Assembly (NCBI RefSeq): GCF_015277515.1
Contig: NZ_CP063767.1
Span: 248,001 to 312,000, forward strand
Length of the DNA stretch: 64,000 nucleotides
Origin: Thermophilibacter immobilis
Lineage (GTDB): Bacteria; Actinomycetota; Coriobacteriia; Coriobacteriales; Atopobiaceae
Reading direction: 5' to 3'
Below, piece after piece: positions 43,203 through 52,534 of the stretch. The notes under the pieces were generated by a model, which saw only the letters and a program-made list of their open reading frames with translations, made no database searches and was not told the DNA's origin. A program made the translations under genes and the position numbers. How positions within the stretch are numbered: position 1 is the first letter of the stretch; each line of letters opens with the position of its first letter.

Positions 43203-44489
43203 ATGGGCGAGAACTCTCAGCTCTCAGACGTCGTCGAGCGCTTCATGCGTTACGTGCGGGTGGACTCCCAGTCCGATCCGAACAACGAGGATCAGACGCC
43301 GTCCACTCCCCAACAGCACGAGATGGCCAGCATGCTGGGCGAGGAGCTGCGAACCCTAGGCTGCACGGACGTCCGGGTCGACGAGCACGCCTACGTCACG
43401 GGCAGCTTCGCGGCATCGGCAGGTGCGGAGGACCGACCGGCGCTCATGCTGTGCTCACACATCGACAGCTCCTTTGACGCACCCGCGTCGGGCGTCCGCC
43501 CGCACATCGTCCACTACGAGGGAGGTGACCTCGTCCATGGCCTCGTCGACGGCGAGCCGGTGGTCACCACGCTCGAGCAGGTCCCCGACCTCGCGGACTT
43601 CGTCGGCCAGGACATCGTCTGCTCCGACGGCACGACGCTCCTCTCGGCAGACGACAAGGCGGGCGTCGCCGAGATCTGCGCCCTTCTGGCCCGCCTTGTC
43701 GCCAATCCCGCGCTGCCGCATCCCACGCTCAAGGTTGCCTTTGTCCCGGACGAGGAGATTGGTCACGGAGCGAGCCTTTTGGACCTGGGCGCCCTGGGCG
43801 CGCGCTGGGGCTACACCGTGGACGGCGAGGCCCTGGGGGAGTTCAACTACGAGTGCTTCTCGGCCAGCGAGGCCACCGTTCGCGTGCGTGGCGTGATGGT
43901 CCACCCCGGCAGCGCCAAGAACGTCATGGTCAACGCCATCACGGTGGCCTCGGAGTTCGAGCGGATGATTCCCGCCTCCGAGCGCCCCGAGCATGCCGAG
44001 GGTCGCGAGGGCTTCTATCATCCTACGGGCATCTCGGGCAGCGCCTCTGACGTTACGCTGACCTATATCCTGCGCGACTTTGACGCCGCGGACTTCGCAC
44101 GCCGCGAGAAGACCATGCGCGACGTGGCTGCCTTCCTGAACGACCGCTACGGCGCGGATACCGTCACCGTGAGCATCAAGGAGCAGTATCGCAACATGGC
44201 CGAGAAGTTCGGCCCCAATGACCAGCAGCTCATCGACTACGCGCTCGAGGCCAACCGCGAGGTGGGCATAGAGCCCGTGGCGGTGCCGGCCCGCGGGGGC
44301 ACCGACGGAGCCCAGCTCACGTTTCGCGGCCTGCCGTGTCCCAACATAGCCACGGGAGGCTATAACGCGCACTCGATCAGGGAGTTCGTCCCCGTGCGCA
44401 GCCTCGAGCTCACGGTCGACCTGCTCGAGCGCCTCGTGGCCAAGTTCGCCGGGGTGCCAGCATCGGCGCCGGCGTCGACGAAGAGTTAG
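43203..44489 (+). CDS. pepT: Peptidase T (tripeptide aminopeptidase)
   Basis: PepT is a cytosolic zinc aminopeptidase of the M20B family that removes the N-terminal residue from tripeptides. The 428-residue length is close to the family norm of about 410. Metal and catalytic motifs are present: LCSHIDSS (usually HxDT), SADDKAGVAEI with the second metal ligand and catalytic site, VPDEEIGHGA with the catalytic Glu pair, YTVDGEALGE, and the C-terminal GGYNAHSIREFVPVRS. The middle has PARGGTDGAQLTFRGLPCPNI. Asp-Ser in place of Asp-Thr in the first motif is conservative. It starts after a GAAAGGAACGCC ribosome site, and a small membrane protein gene follows after 9 bp. Confidence 0.94.
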   Translation: MGENSQLSDVVERFMRYVRVDSQSDPNNEDQTPSTPQQHEMASMLGEELRTLGCTDVRVDEHAYVTGSFAASAGAEDRPALMLCSHIDSSFDAPASGVRPHIVHYEGGDLVHGLVDGEPVVTTLEQVPDLADFVGQDIVCSDGTTLLSADDKAGVAEICALLARLVANPALPHPTLKVAFVPDEEIGHGASLLDLGALGARWGYTVDGEALGEFNYECFSASEATVRVRGVMVHPGSAKNVMVNAITVASEFERMIPASERPEHAEGREGFYHPTGISGSASDVTLTYILRDFDAADFARREKTMRDVAAFLNDRYGADTVTVSIKEQYRNMAEKFGPNDQQLIDYALEANREVGIEPVAVPARGGTDGAQLTFRGLPCPNIATGGYNAHSIREFVPVRSLELTVDLLERLVAKFAGVPASAPASTKS

Positions 44490-44498
44490 GGGGCGTTC

Positions 44499-45035
44499 GT
44501 GGGGCTCATTCTTCTCGCTGTCTCCGCGGTGATGGTGCCGCTCGTTGCCCTCGTGCTGGAGCACGTGGGCAACGTCCGCATCTCCGAGCGCCACCACAGC
44601 CACCATGACACTTACGTCGTTCCGGTCGCCTTCACGAGAGCGCTCGTTCTTGCGATGGTGTTCGCGGGCGTCTTTGGGCTCGCCCTGGCTGGGCTCTGCG
44701 CTCTGCGCGTCTTTCTCGTTGACCCGGTTTGGGTCCTCGTCTTTTTCGACGCGTTCGTGGTGAGCGGCTTCGTCATGTGGTGGTGCCTTGGGCGCTACAA
44801 GGTCTCAACATTCGAGGAGTGCCTGGCCGTGACGCCGCTTCTTGGCCCGGACGTCTGGGTGCGCTATGAGGAAATCGAGCGTCTGGAATGGATTGGGTTT
44901 CGCAAGGGGTCGGGCTATCGCAACCTGGGTATCTGGGCGGGCGGCCGACGCGTTGCCACGCTGAGCGGCATCGTGGACGTGGAGCAGATCCTCATGCGCA
45001 TCGACCGCTTCGACGTGCTGCCGCACCCCCTCTAG
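44499..45035 (+). CDS. Small membrane protein with PH-like C-terminal part, function unknown
   Basis: The 178-residue protein starts with GTG 44499, preceded by AGGGGGCG. Three hydrophobic segments are visible: LILLAVSAVMVPLVALVL, ALVLAMVFAGVFGLALAGLCAL and VWVLVFFDAFVVSGFVMWWCL. A cytosolic tail follows with YKVSTFEECLAVTPLLGPDVWVRYEEIERLEWIGF, which resembles the PH-like tails of small bacterial membrane proteins of unknown function. It is probably co-transcribed with pepT. Confidence 0.7.
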   Translation: MGLILLAVSAVMVPLVALVLEHVGNVRISERHHSHHDTYVVPVAFTRALVLAMVFAGVFGLALAGLCALRVFLVDPVWVLVFFDAFVVSGFVMWWCLGRYKVSTFEECLAVTPLLGPDVWVRYEEIERLEWIGFRKGSGYRNLGIWAGGRRVATLSGIVDVEQILMRIDRFDVLPHPL

Positions 45036-45174
45036 AAAGGCTTGCCGTGATCAGAGGTCAACATGCTATGGAGTGGGGGGCAAGCGCGGACGGGGGTATG
45101 GCTGACGCGCGCTTCGAAATCGTACGGGGGACAAGGGCGGGCGAGATGCCCGCGTTTCTGAAGGGAGAGGGCAG

Positions 45175-45972
45175 ATGATCAGGCTCATCGCGTCGGACAT
45201 GGACGGAACGCTGCTCGACGAGAACTCCGAGGTCCCCGCCGAGACCTTCGGGCTCATCCACGAGCTGCGTCAGAGGGGCGTCATCTTCGTGGCAAGCTCG
45301 GGGCGGCGCTATGACACCCTTCGATGGTTCTTCGAGCCGGTAGCTGACGAGATGGACTATGTGGCCTCGTTGGGCACACAGGTCCACGCGGACGGGCAGC
45401 TTCTGGACCGCGAGGTCTTCTCGACGCTTGCCGTGCGACGCCTCTTTGAGACCTGCCAGCTCTTTGACTGTTTGCATCTGGCTCTCTATGATGCCACGCA
45501 CACCTATCTTCTCAACGACCAGAGTGCTTACCTGCGCGAGCTCGACAAGGACCTGCCTGATGCGCAAAGTGTCTACGACCCGCCCTCGCCGGACGTGAGC
45601 ATCATCAAGGCTGCCGTCTGTTGCGACCGACCCGATCAGATCATGGACATGGCCTACGTGATGGAACGCGAGCTTTCCCAACTGTTCACGTTTCTTCCCA
45701 GTGGCTCGAGCTGGATTGACGTCACGCCGCGCCACGTGAGCAAGGCGACGGGACTGGAGCAGATCCTGAACTACTACGGCATCAAGCGAGAAGAAACCCT
45801 GGCCTTCGGGGATTCCATGAATGACTATTCCATGCTGCGTTACGTGGGCCATCCCTACGTGATGGAGAACGCGCGCTATGCCGTGAAGCAGATCGCACAG
45901 CAAGTCATCGGGAGCAACCGGGAGCACGCGGTGCAAAAGATCATGCGAAGACTGCTCGAGGAGCTCTCGTAG
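45175..45972 (+). CDS. HAD-family phosphatase, Cof type
   Basis: The 265-residue hydrolase has the four HAD motifs: DMDGTLLDENSEV (nucleophile Asp8), VASSGRRYDTL, the Lys in SKATGLEQIL and FGDSMNDYSML with the metal-binding Asps. The cap is of the Cof/IIB type. Such enzymes dephosphorylate sugar phosphates, FMN or pyridoxal phosphate; no specific substrate is evident. It starts after an AGGGAGAGGGCAG ribosome site. It stands alone before the tRNA gene. Confidence 0.92.
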   Translation: MIRLIASDMDGTLLDENSEVPAETFGLIHELRQRGVIFVASSGRRYDTLRWFFEPVADEMDYVASLGTQVHADGQLLDREVFSTLAVRRLFETCQLFDCLHLALYDATHTYLLNDQSAYLRELDKDLPDAQSVYDPPSPDVSIIKAAVCCDRPDQIMDMAYVMERELSQLFTFLPSGSSWIDVTPRHVSKATGLEQILNYYGIKREETLAFGDSMNDYSMLRYVGHPYVMENARYAVKQIAQQVIGSNREHAVQKIMRRLLEELS

Positions 45973-46099
45973 AGGTGCGGTAGGCGTAGCTCGGGGCTCG
46001 AGACCAGCCAAGAAGAAAGTTGTGGAGACTGTTCCACAGGCTTGATTTCAGACTGACTCCTTGGCATACTATTCAACTGCGCACACGCGCGCCCAATAT

Positions 46100-46176
<77 letters not shown>

Positions 46177-46184
46177 AAAACATG

Positions 46185-46218
46185 CAGGTCATCGGCTAAG
46201 TCCGGTGGCCTGTTTTCT
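46185..46218 (+). terminator. Rho-independent terminator of the tRNA gene
   Basis: CAGGTCATCGG pairs with CCGGTGGCCTG, including G-T pairs, around CTAAGT. TTTTCT follows immediately. Confidence 0.88.
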
Positions 46219-46426
46219 CATCTCAAGAGAGATTTGCTGGTGAATACTGCATGTAGTTTTCCGCAGCAAAGCATGGAGCCTGCTCAAACAGTTTTTCTGA
46301 CACGGAAAAGGCCAAAGGCTCGAATCTACTAACGTCCATTAAAAGTGCGAGTTCAACGGCTATGTGGCTCCGATCTTTTTTTGTAGGCCCCTGCCAAGAT
46401 ACTAAGCAGACCACCAGATCACTCCA

Positions 46427-46696
46427 TTAGACCGATGAATCGTGGAGGGGCACGTGCTCTCCGCTGCTCCCCTTGCTGGAATGAAGGGCTCTGCCAGGGA
46501 GGTCGTTTCCTGCCTCATGTCGATTGAGGTCTATGCGTGCGGCCCAGTCGAAGGCGATGAGCGTCTCCTTCTCCTGAGGCATGTTCTCGGTATCCAGGTT
46601 CAGGTAGTCGGCACCGAGGGCTCGGTCCTGTCGGATGAGGTAGCGGCGCGCCCTGCCGCATCCCGTGTGGCCGGAGACGAGCTTGATGATGGGCAT
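46427..46696 (-). pseudogene. Truncated MobA-type relaxase N-terminus
   Basis: The 89 codons begin MPIIKLVSGHTGCGRARRYL and continue to FDWAARIDLNRHEAGNDLP, the recognisable start of MobA/MobL-like relaxases of small mobilizable elements. Such relaxases nick oriT and lead DNA into a recipient cell. The similarity stops near residue 70, before the conserved FKHF..S-P-D and HxH catalytic motifs, and the frame ends 20 codons later; intact relaxases have 300-500 residues. No remainder was found downstream to the tRNA. It follows the broken mobC gene in the usual order. The 46219-46426 stretch holds no recognisable gene. Confidence 0.7.
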
Positions 46697-46709
46697 GGGC
46701 GCGCCATCG

Positions 46710-47116
46710 CTATCGCTCCACGATGATCTTGTCGGTCATCGCATGCATCTCCTTGCGAAGCGCTCTGACTCCACCATCGAGCTCGTGGATTCTCCCGCGC
46801 ACGGTCTCGAGCGCATCCAGGGCATCGTTGGCATCGGCCTCACCGAGGCGCAGATAATGGGCTATGGAGTTGAGCGCGTGGACCGACTGGTTGTAATGGT
46901 ATCCCCAGCGCCGCATCTCACGTGCGAGGCGGTCTTAGTGTCGAGGACGACGAAGGTGTCGGCACTCTCGTCGTTCCGTATCGAAGAGGCCGGCAGCCGC
47001 AGGAGCAGACGTATCAGAGCGGATACGGTGAGGTCCATGGAGGTCGCAAGGTCACGCGTGCCGTCATATTCGGCGTCCGACACGCGTATGAAGATCCTTC
47101 TCGACTGGCCCTCCAT
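46710..47116 (-). pseudogene. MobC-like relaxosome protein with a frameshift
   Basis: From ATG 47116 (upstream GAAGGAAC) the frame reads MEGQSRRIFIRVSDAEYDG, then SMDLTVSALIRLLLRLPASS and VVLDTKT, an N-terminal ribbon-helix-helix domain of MobC type. Near 46930 the frame must shift by one base to continue LAREMRRWGYHYNQSVHALNSIAHYLRLGEADANDA and on to a coiled tail ending DKIIVER. The rejoined product would be about 135 residues, normal for MobC, which helps the relaxase open oriT. One frameshift makes this a pseudogene. Confidence 0.72.
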
Positions 47117-47228
47117 GTTGTTCCTTCGGGTTCGAAGCCTTGCCTTCAGGGGCGCGGGGCATCCCCCGCACAGTTTATCGCGTGACCAGCGGAAACGACG
47201 GTAAACCGGCCACCTTGAGCGCGTATTG

Positions 47229-47317
47229 CCCCTAGGAGCCCCATTTCTCCTGGGGGACCGGTGAAGCCGCGCGGCCGAGACCAAGCTATGGCGTGCGCAC
47301 GTGTGTGTACGCCATAG
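47229..47317. other. Hairpin cluster upstream of mobC, possible oriT remnant
   Basis: Two inverted repeats lie here: CCCCTAGGAG with CTCCTGGGGG (47229-47256, one mismatch) and CTATGGCGT with ACGCCATAG (47286-47317, perfect). In mobilizable elements oriT is usually just upstream of mobC and contains such hairpins near the nic site. I see no certain nic consensus, so the assignment is tentative. The rest of 47117-47450 has no gene. Confidence 0.35.
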
Positions 47318-47464
47318 GCAGCTTGCTTCTCTGGTTTCTCTGACCTGACGGATCTTGGCACACCATCGCGCATCGCTTCTCCCGCCCTTGCGAAGCAGGC
47401 AATTAAAGGTCGCGAGCTTGGCATGCGTTGGACAAATCAACAAAACTTGAGCTAGAGGAGTGTT

Positions 47465-47515
47465 ATGTCTGAAAACCATGTTAAACTCTTTAACAAAGTT
47501 TGTGTAACGGGGTAG
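47465..47515 (+). CDS. Possible 16-residue leader peptide of the defence operon
   Basis: AGAGGAG (47453-47459) stands at ideal distance from ATG 47465, which opens the short frame MSENHVKLFNKVCVTG, ending at TAG 47515. It lies 41 bp before the ribbon-helix-helix gene and contains the palindrome at 47480-47494. It may be a leader peptide, a small protein or chance. Confidence 0.35.
   Translation: MSENHVKLFNKVCVTG
47480..47494 (+). promoter_or_regulatory. Palindrome before the defence operon
   Basis: GTTAAACTCTTTAAC is a perfect inverted repeat (GTTAAA-ctc-TTTAAC) about 65 bp before the ribbon-helix-helix gene, which is a natural candidate to bind it and repress the operon. Confidence 0.5.
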
Positions 47516-47556
47516 CTCATCACCAAACATCGGCCGTTCGAGTCACGGGAGGCAGG

Positions 47557-47754
47557 ATGAACGAACAGGAATTGCGGAAGCGGGTTCTCAACGGGAACAA
47601 GACCGAACGGATAAACTTCGCCGTGACGCCGGAGATGAAGGACGAGGTGAGACAGCTCGCGGAGGACAACTGCACGAGCATCAGCTCTCTCATCTCCAGC
47701 ATGCTGACGGACAGGATAGTCGCCAGCAAGAAGGGCCAGGGAATGCGGAAATGA
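47557..47754 (+). CDS. Small ribbon-helix-helix-like protein heading the defence operon
   Basis: The 65-residue protein has INFAVTPEMKDEVRQLAEDNCTSISSLISSMLTDRI, a beta strand followed by two helices in the pattern of ribbon-helix-helix DNA-binding proteins (Arc/CopG/MetJ fold). ATG 47557 has GGGAGGCAGG in front. Its stop overlaps the helicase start (ATGA), so the two are translationally coupled. It is most likely the operon's transcriptional regulator; an antitoxin-like role is an alternative. Confidence 0.65.
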   Translation: MNEQELRKRVLNGNKTERINFAVTPEMKDEVRQLAEDNCTSISSLISSMLTDRIVASKKGQGMRK

Positions 47755-50700
47755 CGGTCGAGTCGTTCGACAACAGGGCTCGCATCGTCCGCGATGATCT
47801 GACTGCACGTCTTTTGACGGGCGACAGACTCTCCGTCGCCTCCGCCTACTTCTCCATCTACGCGTATCAGGAGCTCGAGACGCAGCTGGACGGCCTTAGC
47901 GAGTTCCGCTTCATCTACACCTCCCCGACCTTCCTTGGGGGCAAGGGTAACAAGGAGCAGCGCGAGTTCTACATCCCCCGGCTCAACCGCGAGCGGAGCC
48001 TCTACGGCACACAGTTCGAGATAAAGCTCCGAAACGAGCTCACGCAGCGCACGATCGCACGTGAATGCGCCGACTGGATACGCCGCAAGGCGCGGTTCAA
48101 GTCGTTCCACAGCGAGCAGTCCATGAACAGCTTCCTCGAAGTGGAGTCGGCAGACGACAGCTACGTGTATGCGCCCTTCGACGAGTTCACCACAAGCGGC
48201 CTCGGCACGAAGCCGTCCTCGTCACGTTTCCAGATGATCATGCGGCAGGACGCCCCCGCCTCCACCGATCTTCTGCGGATGTTCGACGAGGCATGGGACG
48301 ACAGCGCGGTGGAGGACGTGACCGAGCAGGTCATCGAGTCCATAACGACGGTCTACCGCGAGAATCCGCCCGAGCTCGTCTACTACTCGGCGCTCTTCAA
48401 TATCTTCAGCGAGTTCCTCGACGACATCTCAGAGGACGTGCTCCCCAACGAGGGCACCGGCTTCAAGGAGTCGGCCATCTGGGGCAAGCTCTACGACTTC
48501 CAGAGGGATGCCGCGATATCGATCATCAACAAGCTCGAGACCTACAACGGTTGCATCCTCGCCGACAGCGTGGGCCTCGGCAAGACGTTCACGGCGCTTG
48601 CCGTCATCAAGTACTACGAGTCCCGGAACCGCAACGTGCTGGTGCTCTGTCCCAAGAAGCTTGCGGACAACTGGATGACCTTTCGCGGCAACCTCGTCAA
48701 CAACCCCATAGCGCAGGACCGTCTGCGCTATGACGTGCTCTACCATACCGATCTCTCGCGCGAGCACGGCGACACCTGCTGCGGGCTTCCCATCGAGCGC
48801 ATCAACTGGGGAAACTACGACCTCGTCGTCATCGACGAGTCGCACAACTTCCGCAACGGCGCAGATACCGCCAGCAAGAACGGCGACAGGGAGAACCGCT
48901 ACCTGCGCCTTCTGAACCGCATCGTCCGTCAGGGCGTGAAGACCAAGGTGCTCATGCTCTCCGCCACTCCGGTGAACAACCGCTTCAACGATCTCAAGAA
49001 CCAGCTTGCACTCGCCTATGAGGGGGACAAGGCGAACTGGGCGGGCAAGCTCGACCTCTCCTCGGACGTCGACACCGTGTTCCGCAACGCCCAGAAGGCC
49101 TACAACGCCTGGACGAAGCTGCCGCCCGACGAGAGGACCACCGACGCGCTCACCGACATGCTGAGCTTCGACTTCTTCACGATCCTCGACGAGGTGACCG
49201 TCGCCCGCTCCCGCAAGCACATACAGCGCCACTACGACATGGAGGCGCTCGGTGCGTTCCCGCAGCGCAACAAGCCCATATCCAAACGAGCGAAGCTCAC
49301 GGACCTCGAGGGCGCCATCAACTACCACGAGATATATGCGGAGCTGGACTCCCTTTCGCTTGTGGTCTATATGCCATCCGCCTACATCCTTCCGAGCAGG
49401 ATGGGGAACTACGAGGGGTCGAACGGCAGGAACCTCTCCATCAAGGGTCGCGAATGGGGCATCCGCAAGCTCATGCAGACGAACCTCCTCAAGCGTCTCG
49501 AGAGCTCGGTCCGCTCCTTCTCGCTGACGCTCTCCAAGGTGCTCTCCACCGTCGAGGCGGCGGAGCGGGCCGTGGACGCCTACATCGCCACCAAGAGCGG
49601 TGAGGTGAGCGACGGGTTCGATGACGAGTACGACGACCTCGACTTCGATGACGAGGGGCTGCCGCTGTTCGAGGTGGGCGGGAAGACGAAGGTCGAGATA
49701 GCCGACATGGACTACCTCTCCTGGCAACGGGACCTGGCAAAGGACAGGGAGACGCTCGAGCTGCTGGTGTCCATGATCGCCGACATCACGCCGGAGAACG
49801 ATGCCAAGCTCAAGGACCTCTGCGAGACGATCGCTGGCAAGGTCGCGAACCCCATCAACGAGGGCAACAGGAAGGTGCTCGTGTTCACGGCCTTCGCGGA
49901 CACTGCCGACTATCTCTACGAGCATGTCTCGAGGTTCGCCAAGGAAAGGCTCGGGCTTGAGACTGCCATCGTCACCGGCAAGAGCACGCCGAGGAGCACC
50001 GTCAAGAAGATCCCGGGTGACATGAACATGCTGCTCACCTGCTTCTCTCCTCTCTCGAAGGAGCGCGATGTCGTCTACCCGGAGATGCATCACGACATCG
50101 ACATCCTCATCGGCACCGACTGCATAAGCGAGGGCCAGAACCTGCAGGACTGCGACTACCTCATCAACTACGACATCCACTGGAACCCCGTGCGCATCAT
50201 CCAGCGTTTCGGGCGCATCGACCGTATCGGGTCGAAGAACGCCCGCATCCAGCTTGTCAACTACTGGCCCGATGTCGAACTCGACGAGTACATAAGGCTG
50301 AAGGAACGCGTCGAGGCGCGCATGCGCGCGGCGGTGCTCACCTCCACGGGTGATGACGACTACATCAACGAGGAGGAGACGGGTGACCTGGAGTACCGCG
50401 AGCGCCAGCTGCGCCAGATGCAGGATGAGGTCATCGACCTGGAGGACGTGTCCGGCGGCGTTTCCATCACCGATCTCGGCCTGAACGAGTTCCGCATGGA
50501 CCTGCTCTCCTATCACGACGAGAACCCCGATATCGAGAACATGCCGCATGGCATACATGCCGTCGTCAGGGGCGACGAGTCGGGGATACTGTTCGTGCTG
50601 CGCAACGTGACCGATGACCAGCAGATAAAGGGCAGAAACCAGCTGCACCCTTTCTATCTCGTGTATGTGAGAGATGACGGCGAGGTGCTCTGCACCCACC

Positions 50701-50978
50701 TGCAGCCGAAGGCGAACCTCGACTGGATGCGCGTCCTCTGCCGCGGCAAGGACGAACCGGATGCGGCCCTCTGCAAGAGCTACAACAGGTTTACGAGGGA
50801 CGGACGCGACATGTCCTCCGCGTCCAAGCTCCTCGAAGACGCCATCGCCTCGATCATTGAGGTCAAGGATGAGAACGACGTGGCGAGCTTCTTCGGAGAG
50901 GGTACGACGAGCTTTCTGGAGAACGAAGTCGCGGGACTCGACGATTTCGAGCTCATCTGCTTTCTGGTGGTGAGATGA
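47751..50978 (+). CDS. SNF2/DEAD-type helicase with PLD-like N-terminus
   Basis: The 1075-residue protein begins with about 200 residues resembling a phospholipase D-type nuclease domain (LTGDRLSVASAYFSIYAYQEL, then VYAPFDEFTTSGLG where PLDs have GSSNFT). The catalytic H-x-K seems degenerate (FHSEQSMN). A superfamily 2 helicase core follows: Walker A ILADSVGLGKTFTALAV near residue 275, motif II VIDESHNFRN, motif III MLSATPVNNRF, and motifs V-VI IGTDCISEGQNLQDCDYL with RFGRIDRIG. Between the lobes is an acidic insert (FDDEYDDLDFDDEG). Helicases of this kind occur with DUF4391 in type III restriction-like defence loci. It overlaps both neighbours by 4 bp. Confidence 0.85.
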   Translation: MTVESFDNRARIVRDDLTARLLTGDRLSVASAYFSIYAYQELETQLDGLSEFRFIYTSPTFLGGKGNKEQREFYIPRLNRERSLYGTQFEIKLRNELTQRTIARECADWIRRKARFKSFHSEQSMNSFLEVESADDSYVYAPFDEFTTSGLGTKPSSSRFQMIMRQDAPASTDLLRMFDEAWDDSAVEDVTEQVIESITTVYRENPPELVYYSALFNIFSEFLDDISEDVLPNEGTGFKESAIWGKLYDFQRDAAISIINKLETYNGCILADSVGLGKTFTALAVIKYYESRNRNVLVLCPKKLADNWMTFRGNLVNNPIAQDRLRYDVLYHTDLSREHGDTCCGLPIERINWGNYDLVVIDESHNFRNGADTASKNGDRENRYLRLLNRIVRQGVKTKVLMLSATPVNNRFNDLKNQLALAYEGDKANWAGKLDLSSDVDTVFRNAQKAYNAWTKLPPDERTTDALTDMLSFDFFTILDEVTVARSRKHIQRHYDMEALGAFPQRNKPISKRAKLTDLEGAINYHEIYAELDSLSLVVYMPSAYILPSRMGNYEGSNGRNLSIKGREWGIRKLMQTNLLKRLESSVRSFSLTLSKVLSTVEAAERAVDAYIATKSGEVSDGFDDEYDDLDFDDEGLPLFEVGGKTKVEIADMDYLSWQRDLAKDRETLELLVSMIADITPENDAKLKDLCETIAGKVANPINEGNRKVLVFTAFADTADYLYEHVSRFAKERLGLETAIVTGKSTPRSTVKKIPGDMNMLLTCFSPLSKERDVVYPEMHHDIDILIGTDCISEGQNLQDCDYLINYDIHWNPVRIIQRFGRIDRIGSKNARIQLVNYWPDVELDEYIRLKERVEARMRAAVLTSTGDDDYINEEETGDLEYRERQLRQMQDEVIDLEDVSGGVSITDLGLNEFRMDLLSYHDENPDIENMPHGIHAVVRGDESGILFVLRNVTDDQQIKGRNQLHPFYLVYVRDDGEVLCTHLQPKANLDWMRVLCRGKDEPDAALCKSYNRFTRDGRDMSSASKLLEDAIASIIEVKDENDVASFFGEGTTSFLENEVAGLDDFELICFLVVR

Positions 50979-51589
50979 TGCTGGGTCTTCCATCGACGAC
51001 CGAGGTCGACCGTCGCCTTCCCAAGGAGGCGTTCTACGGCAACCTGAAGCTGAACAGGAAGACCAAGGGGCAGTTTGTGTCCCAGGTGGAGCGTATCGTT
51101 ATCGCCAACAGCATAAAGACGACCACGGCGAACGTCCTTGACGGTGAGAACGTCCACGAGATCCTTATCATGGAGATCGCGTCCAAGGGCGAGCCGGTCT
51201 CAGATGCGGTTCTCCTCGCTATCGAACAGGCCAACCAGCACAGCATGGTGTTCGTCTGCAAGGAGGGTGAGGCACAGCGGCTCGTCATCCACCGTCAGGG
51301 GACGCACTCCGCACCAAGCTTGGAGAAGCTCGTGATGAGGGGCCCCACGCTCGATGACGTCTGGGATTCGTTCTGTGCGCAGATCGTGTTCGGAACCATG
51401 GATGGGTCAGACGTAGATACAAGAATCAATCAAACAAAGCGAAGAACTGATCTCGAGGCTGAAATAGAGAAGCTTGATGCCGCCTGCAGGACGACAGAGC
51501 AAATCAACCGCAAGAATGAGCTCTTTGCTCAGCTCAAGGCAAAGAAACTCGAACTTCGGTCAATTGATGACTCCGGGAGAGGCAACTAG
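50975..51589 (+). CDS. DUF4391 domain protein
   Basis: The 204-residue protein opens MMLGLPSTTEVDRRLPKEAF and continues YGNLKLNRKTKGQFVSQVERIVIANSIKTTTANV, the pattern of DUF4391, a family of unknown function usually found between a PLD/SNF2 helicase and a type III methylase. The C-terminal 60 residues (INQTKRRTDLEAEIEKLDAACRTTEQINRKNELFAQLKAKKLEL) form a probable coiled coil. The base composition turns AT-richer from about 51410, inside this gene, so its tail may have come in with the following module. It overlaps the helicase stop. Confidence 0.75.
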   Translation: MMLGLPSTTEVDRRLPKEAFYGNLKLNRKTKGQFVSQVERIVIANSIKTTTANVLDGENVHEILIMEIASKGEPVSDAVLLAIEQANQHSMVFVCKEGEAQRLVIHRQGTHSAPSLEKLVMRGPTLDDVWDSFCAQIVFGTMDGSDVDTRINQTKRRTDLEAEIEKLDAACRTTEQINRKNELFAQLKAKKLELRSIDDSGRGN

Positions 51590-52534
51590 ATGGCAGTGGA
51601 CTTTCACGAAAACAGAACCGATGCGGAGAGCGATGGGGATGACCTTATGTCCCTGTTTCACAAAGTCCTTGGTTCTTGCAACATAAACTTCCTCTTTGGC
51701 GCTGGCGTCAATGGCGGTCCAAGGGGAGCGATTCCATCATTTGATAACTTTACAGACACTATTACCGAGCTGAAACAACTTGGTCTTCCTTATGCTGATG
51801 GAATAGAAAAAGCCCTGCAGAGTTGTGATGACGATAATAAGCGCAGACAAGTTCTAGACAAGTTTGTCGAAGAATTCAACAGTAAGCAAGATTACTCGCT
51901 TACTCATCCCTCACTTGTTAATCTCCAGAATCTCTTGAAGGCAACTCACAAGGCTGTGAGCTTGGCGGAAAACAGGCATCCCGAGAGCAAACGCGTAAAT
52001 GTCTTTACTTTGAACTACGATCGCATCATCGAGGAGCTCCTCGATGCATCTGGCTTTTTTAACTATGCGCTGAAGAAAGAAACGAAGTCCTTTCTTCCAT
52101 TTGACGTTGTCGGCTATGACACCGGAAAGCGCGCCTTCGTGCCAACTTTTGCGGTGTACAAGCTTCATGGCTCCGTTAATGCAAATCGAGTGCTTGATGC
52201 AGACGACATCGTGTTCCCGGGTCAGGATAAGCTCGGAAGTGTCATCTCAAACTTCTACGAAACCCTTTTTGCCATGAAGGGCGAGCTGTTGCGCAAGAAT
52301 GCTGCACTCTTTGTTATTGGATATTCGTGGTCGGATGAGCATATAAACGATGCTATAGATAGTGCCATCGATAACGGATTAACGGTCATGTGGCCGCAAT
52401 ACGAGGCGGGAGATAGCAAGCTTCTGCCAGACAAGTTGAAGGACAGGGTAATTGCAATCCCTCCAGCGAATTCCGCTAACCCTTGCGACACGACGGCGAC
52501 CCTTGCAAATCTCTTTGAGCAGGCGATGGCCTAA
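51590..52534 (+). CDS. SIR2-family protein, probable NAD-degrading defence effector
   Basis: The 314-residue protein has a SIR2-like Rossmann fold: NFLFGAGVNGGPRGAIPSF near residue 30 (G-A-G NAD loop), VFTLNYDRIIEELLDASG (the N-Y-D equivalent of the sirtuin Q-N-x-D), VYKLHGSVN (catalytic His) and LFVIGYSWSDEHIND. SIR2 proteins paired with HerA are an established anti-phage system that depletes NAD+. The gene starts one base after the DUF4391 stop, and its stop overlaps the herA start (TAATG). A sampled 60-base line (51781) has 24 G+C, against 40 of 60 in a helicase line (49201), so it has a different origin from its neighbours. Confidence 0.85.
   Translation: MAVDFHENRTDAESDGDDLMSLFHKVLGSCNINFLFGAGVNGGPRGAIPSFDNFTDTITELKQLGLPYADGIEKALQSCDDDNKRRQVLDKFVEEFNSKQDYSLTHPSLVNLQNLLKATHKAVSLAENRHPESKRVNVFTLNYDRIIEELLDASGFFNYALKKETKSFLPFDVVGYDTGKRAFVPTFAVYKLHGSVNANRVLDADDIVFPGQDKLGSVISNFYETLFAMKGELLRKNAALFVIGYSWSDEHINDAIDSAIDNGLTVMWPQYEAGDSKLLPDKLKDRVIAIPPANSANPCDTTATLANLFEQAMA

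Noticed and set aside
47751-50978. DISARM or BREX as the name for the defence operon
   Set aside because: The helicase is SNF2-like, but no drmA, drmB, brxC or pglZ-like gene is present; the methylase and nuclease are clearly type III Mod and Res.
48429-50993. An 854-codon open frame antisense to the SNF2 helicase gene
   Set aside because: Same cause: compositional shadow without recognisable motifs opposite an intact helicase.
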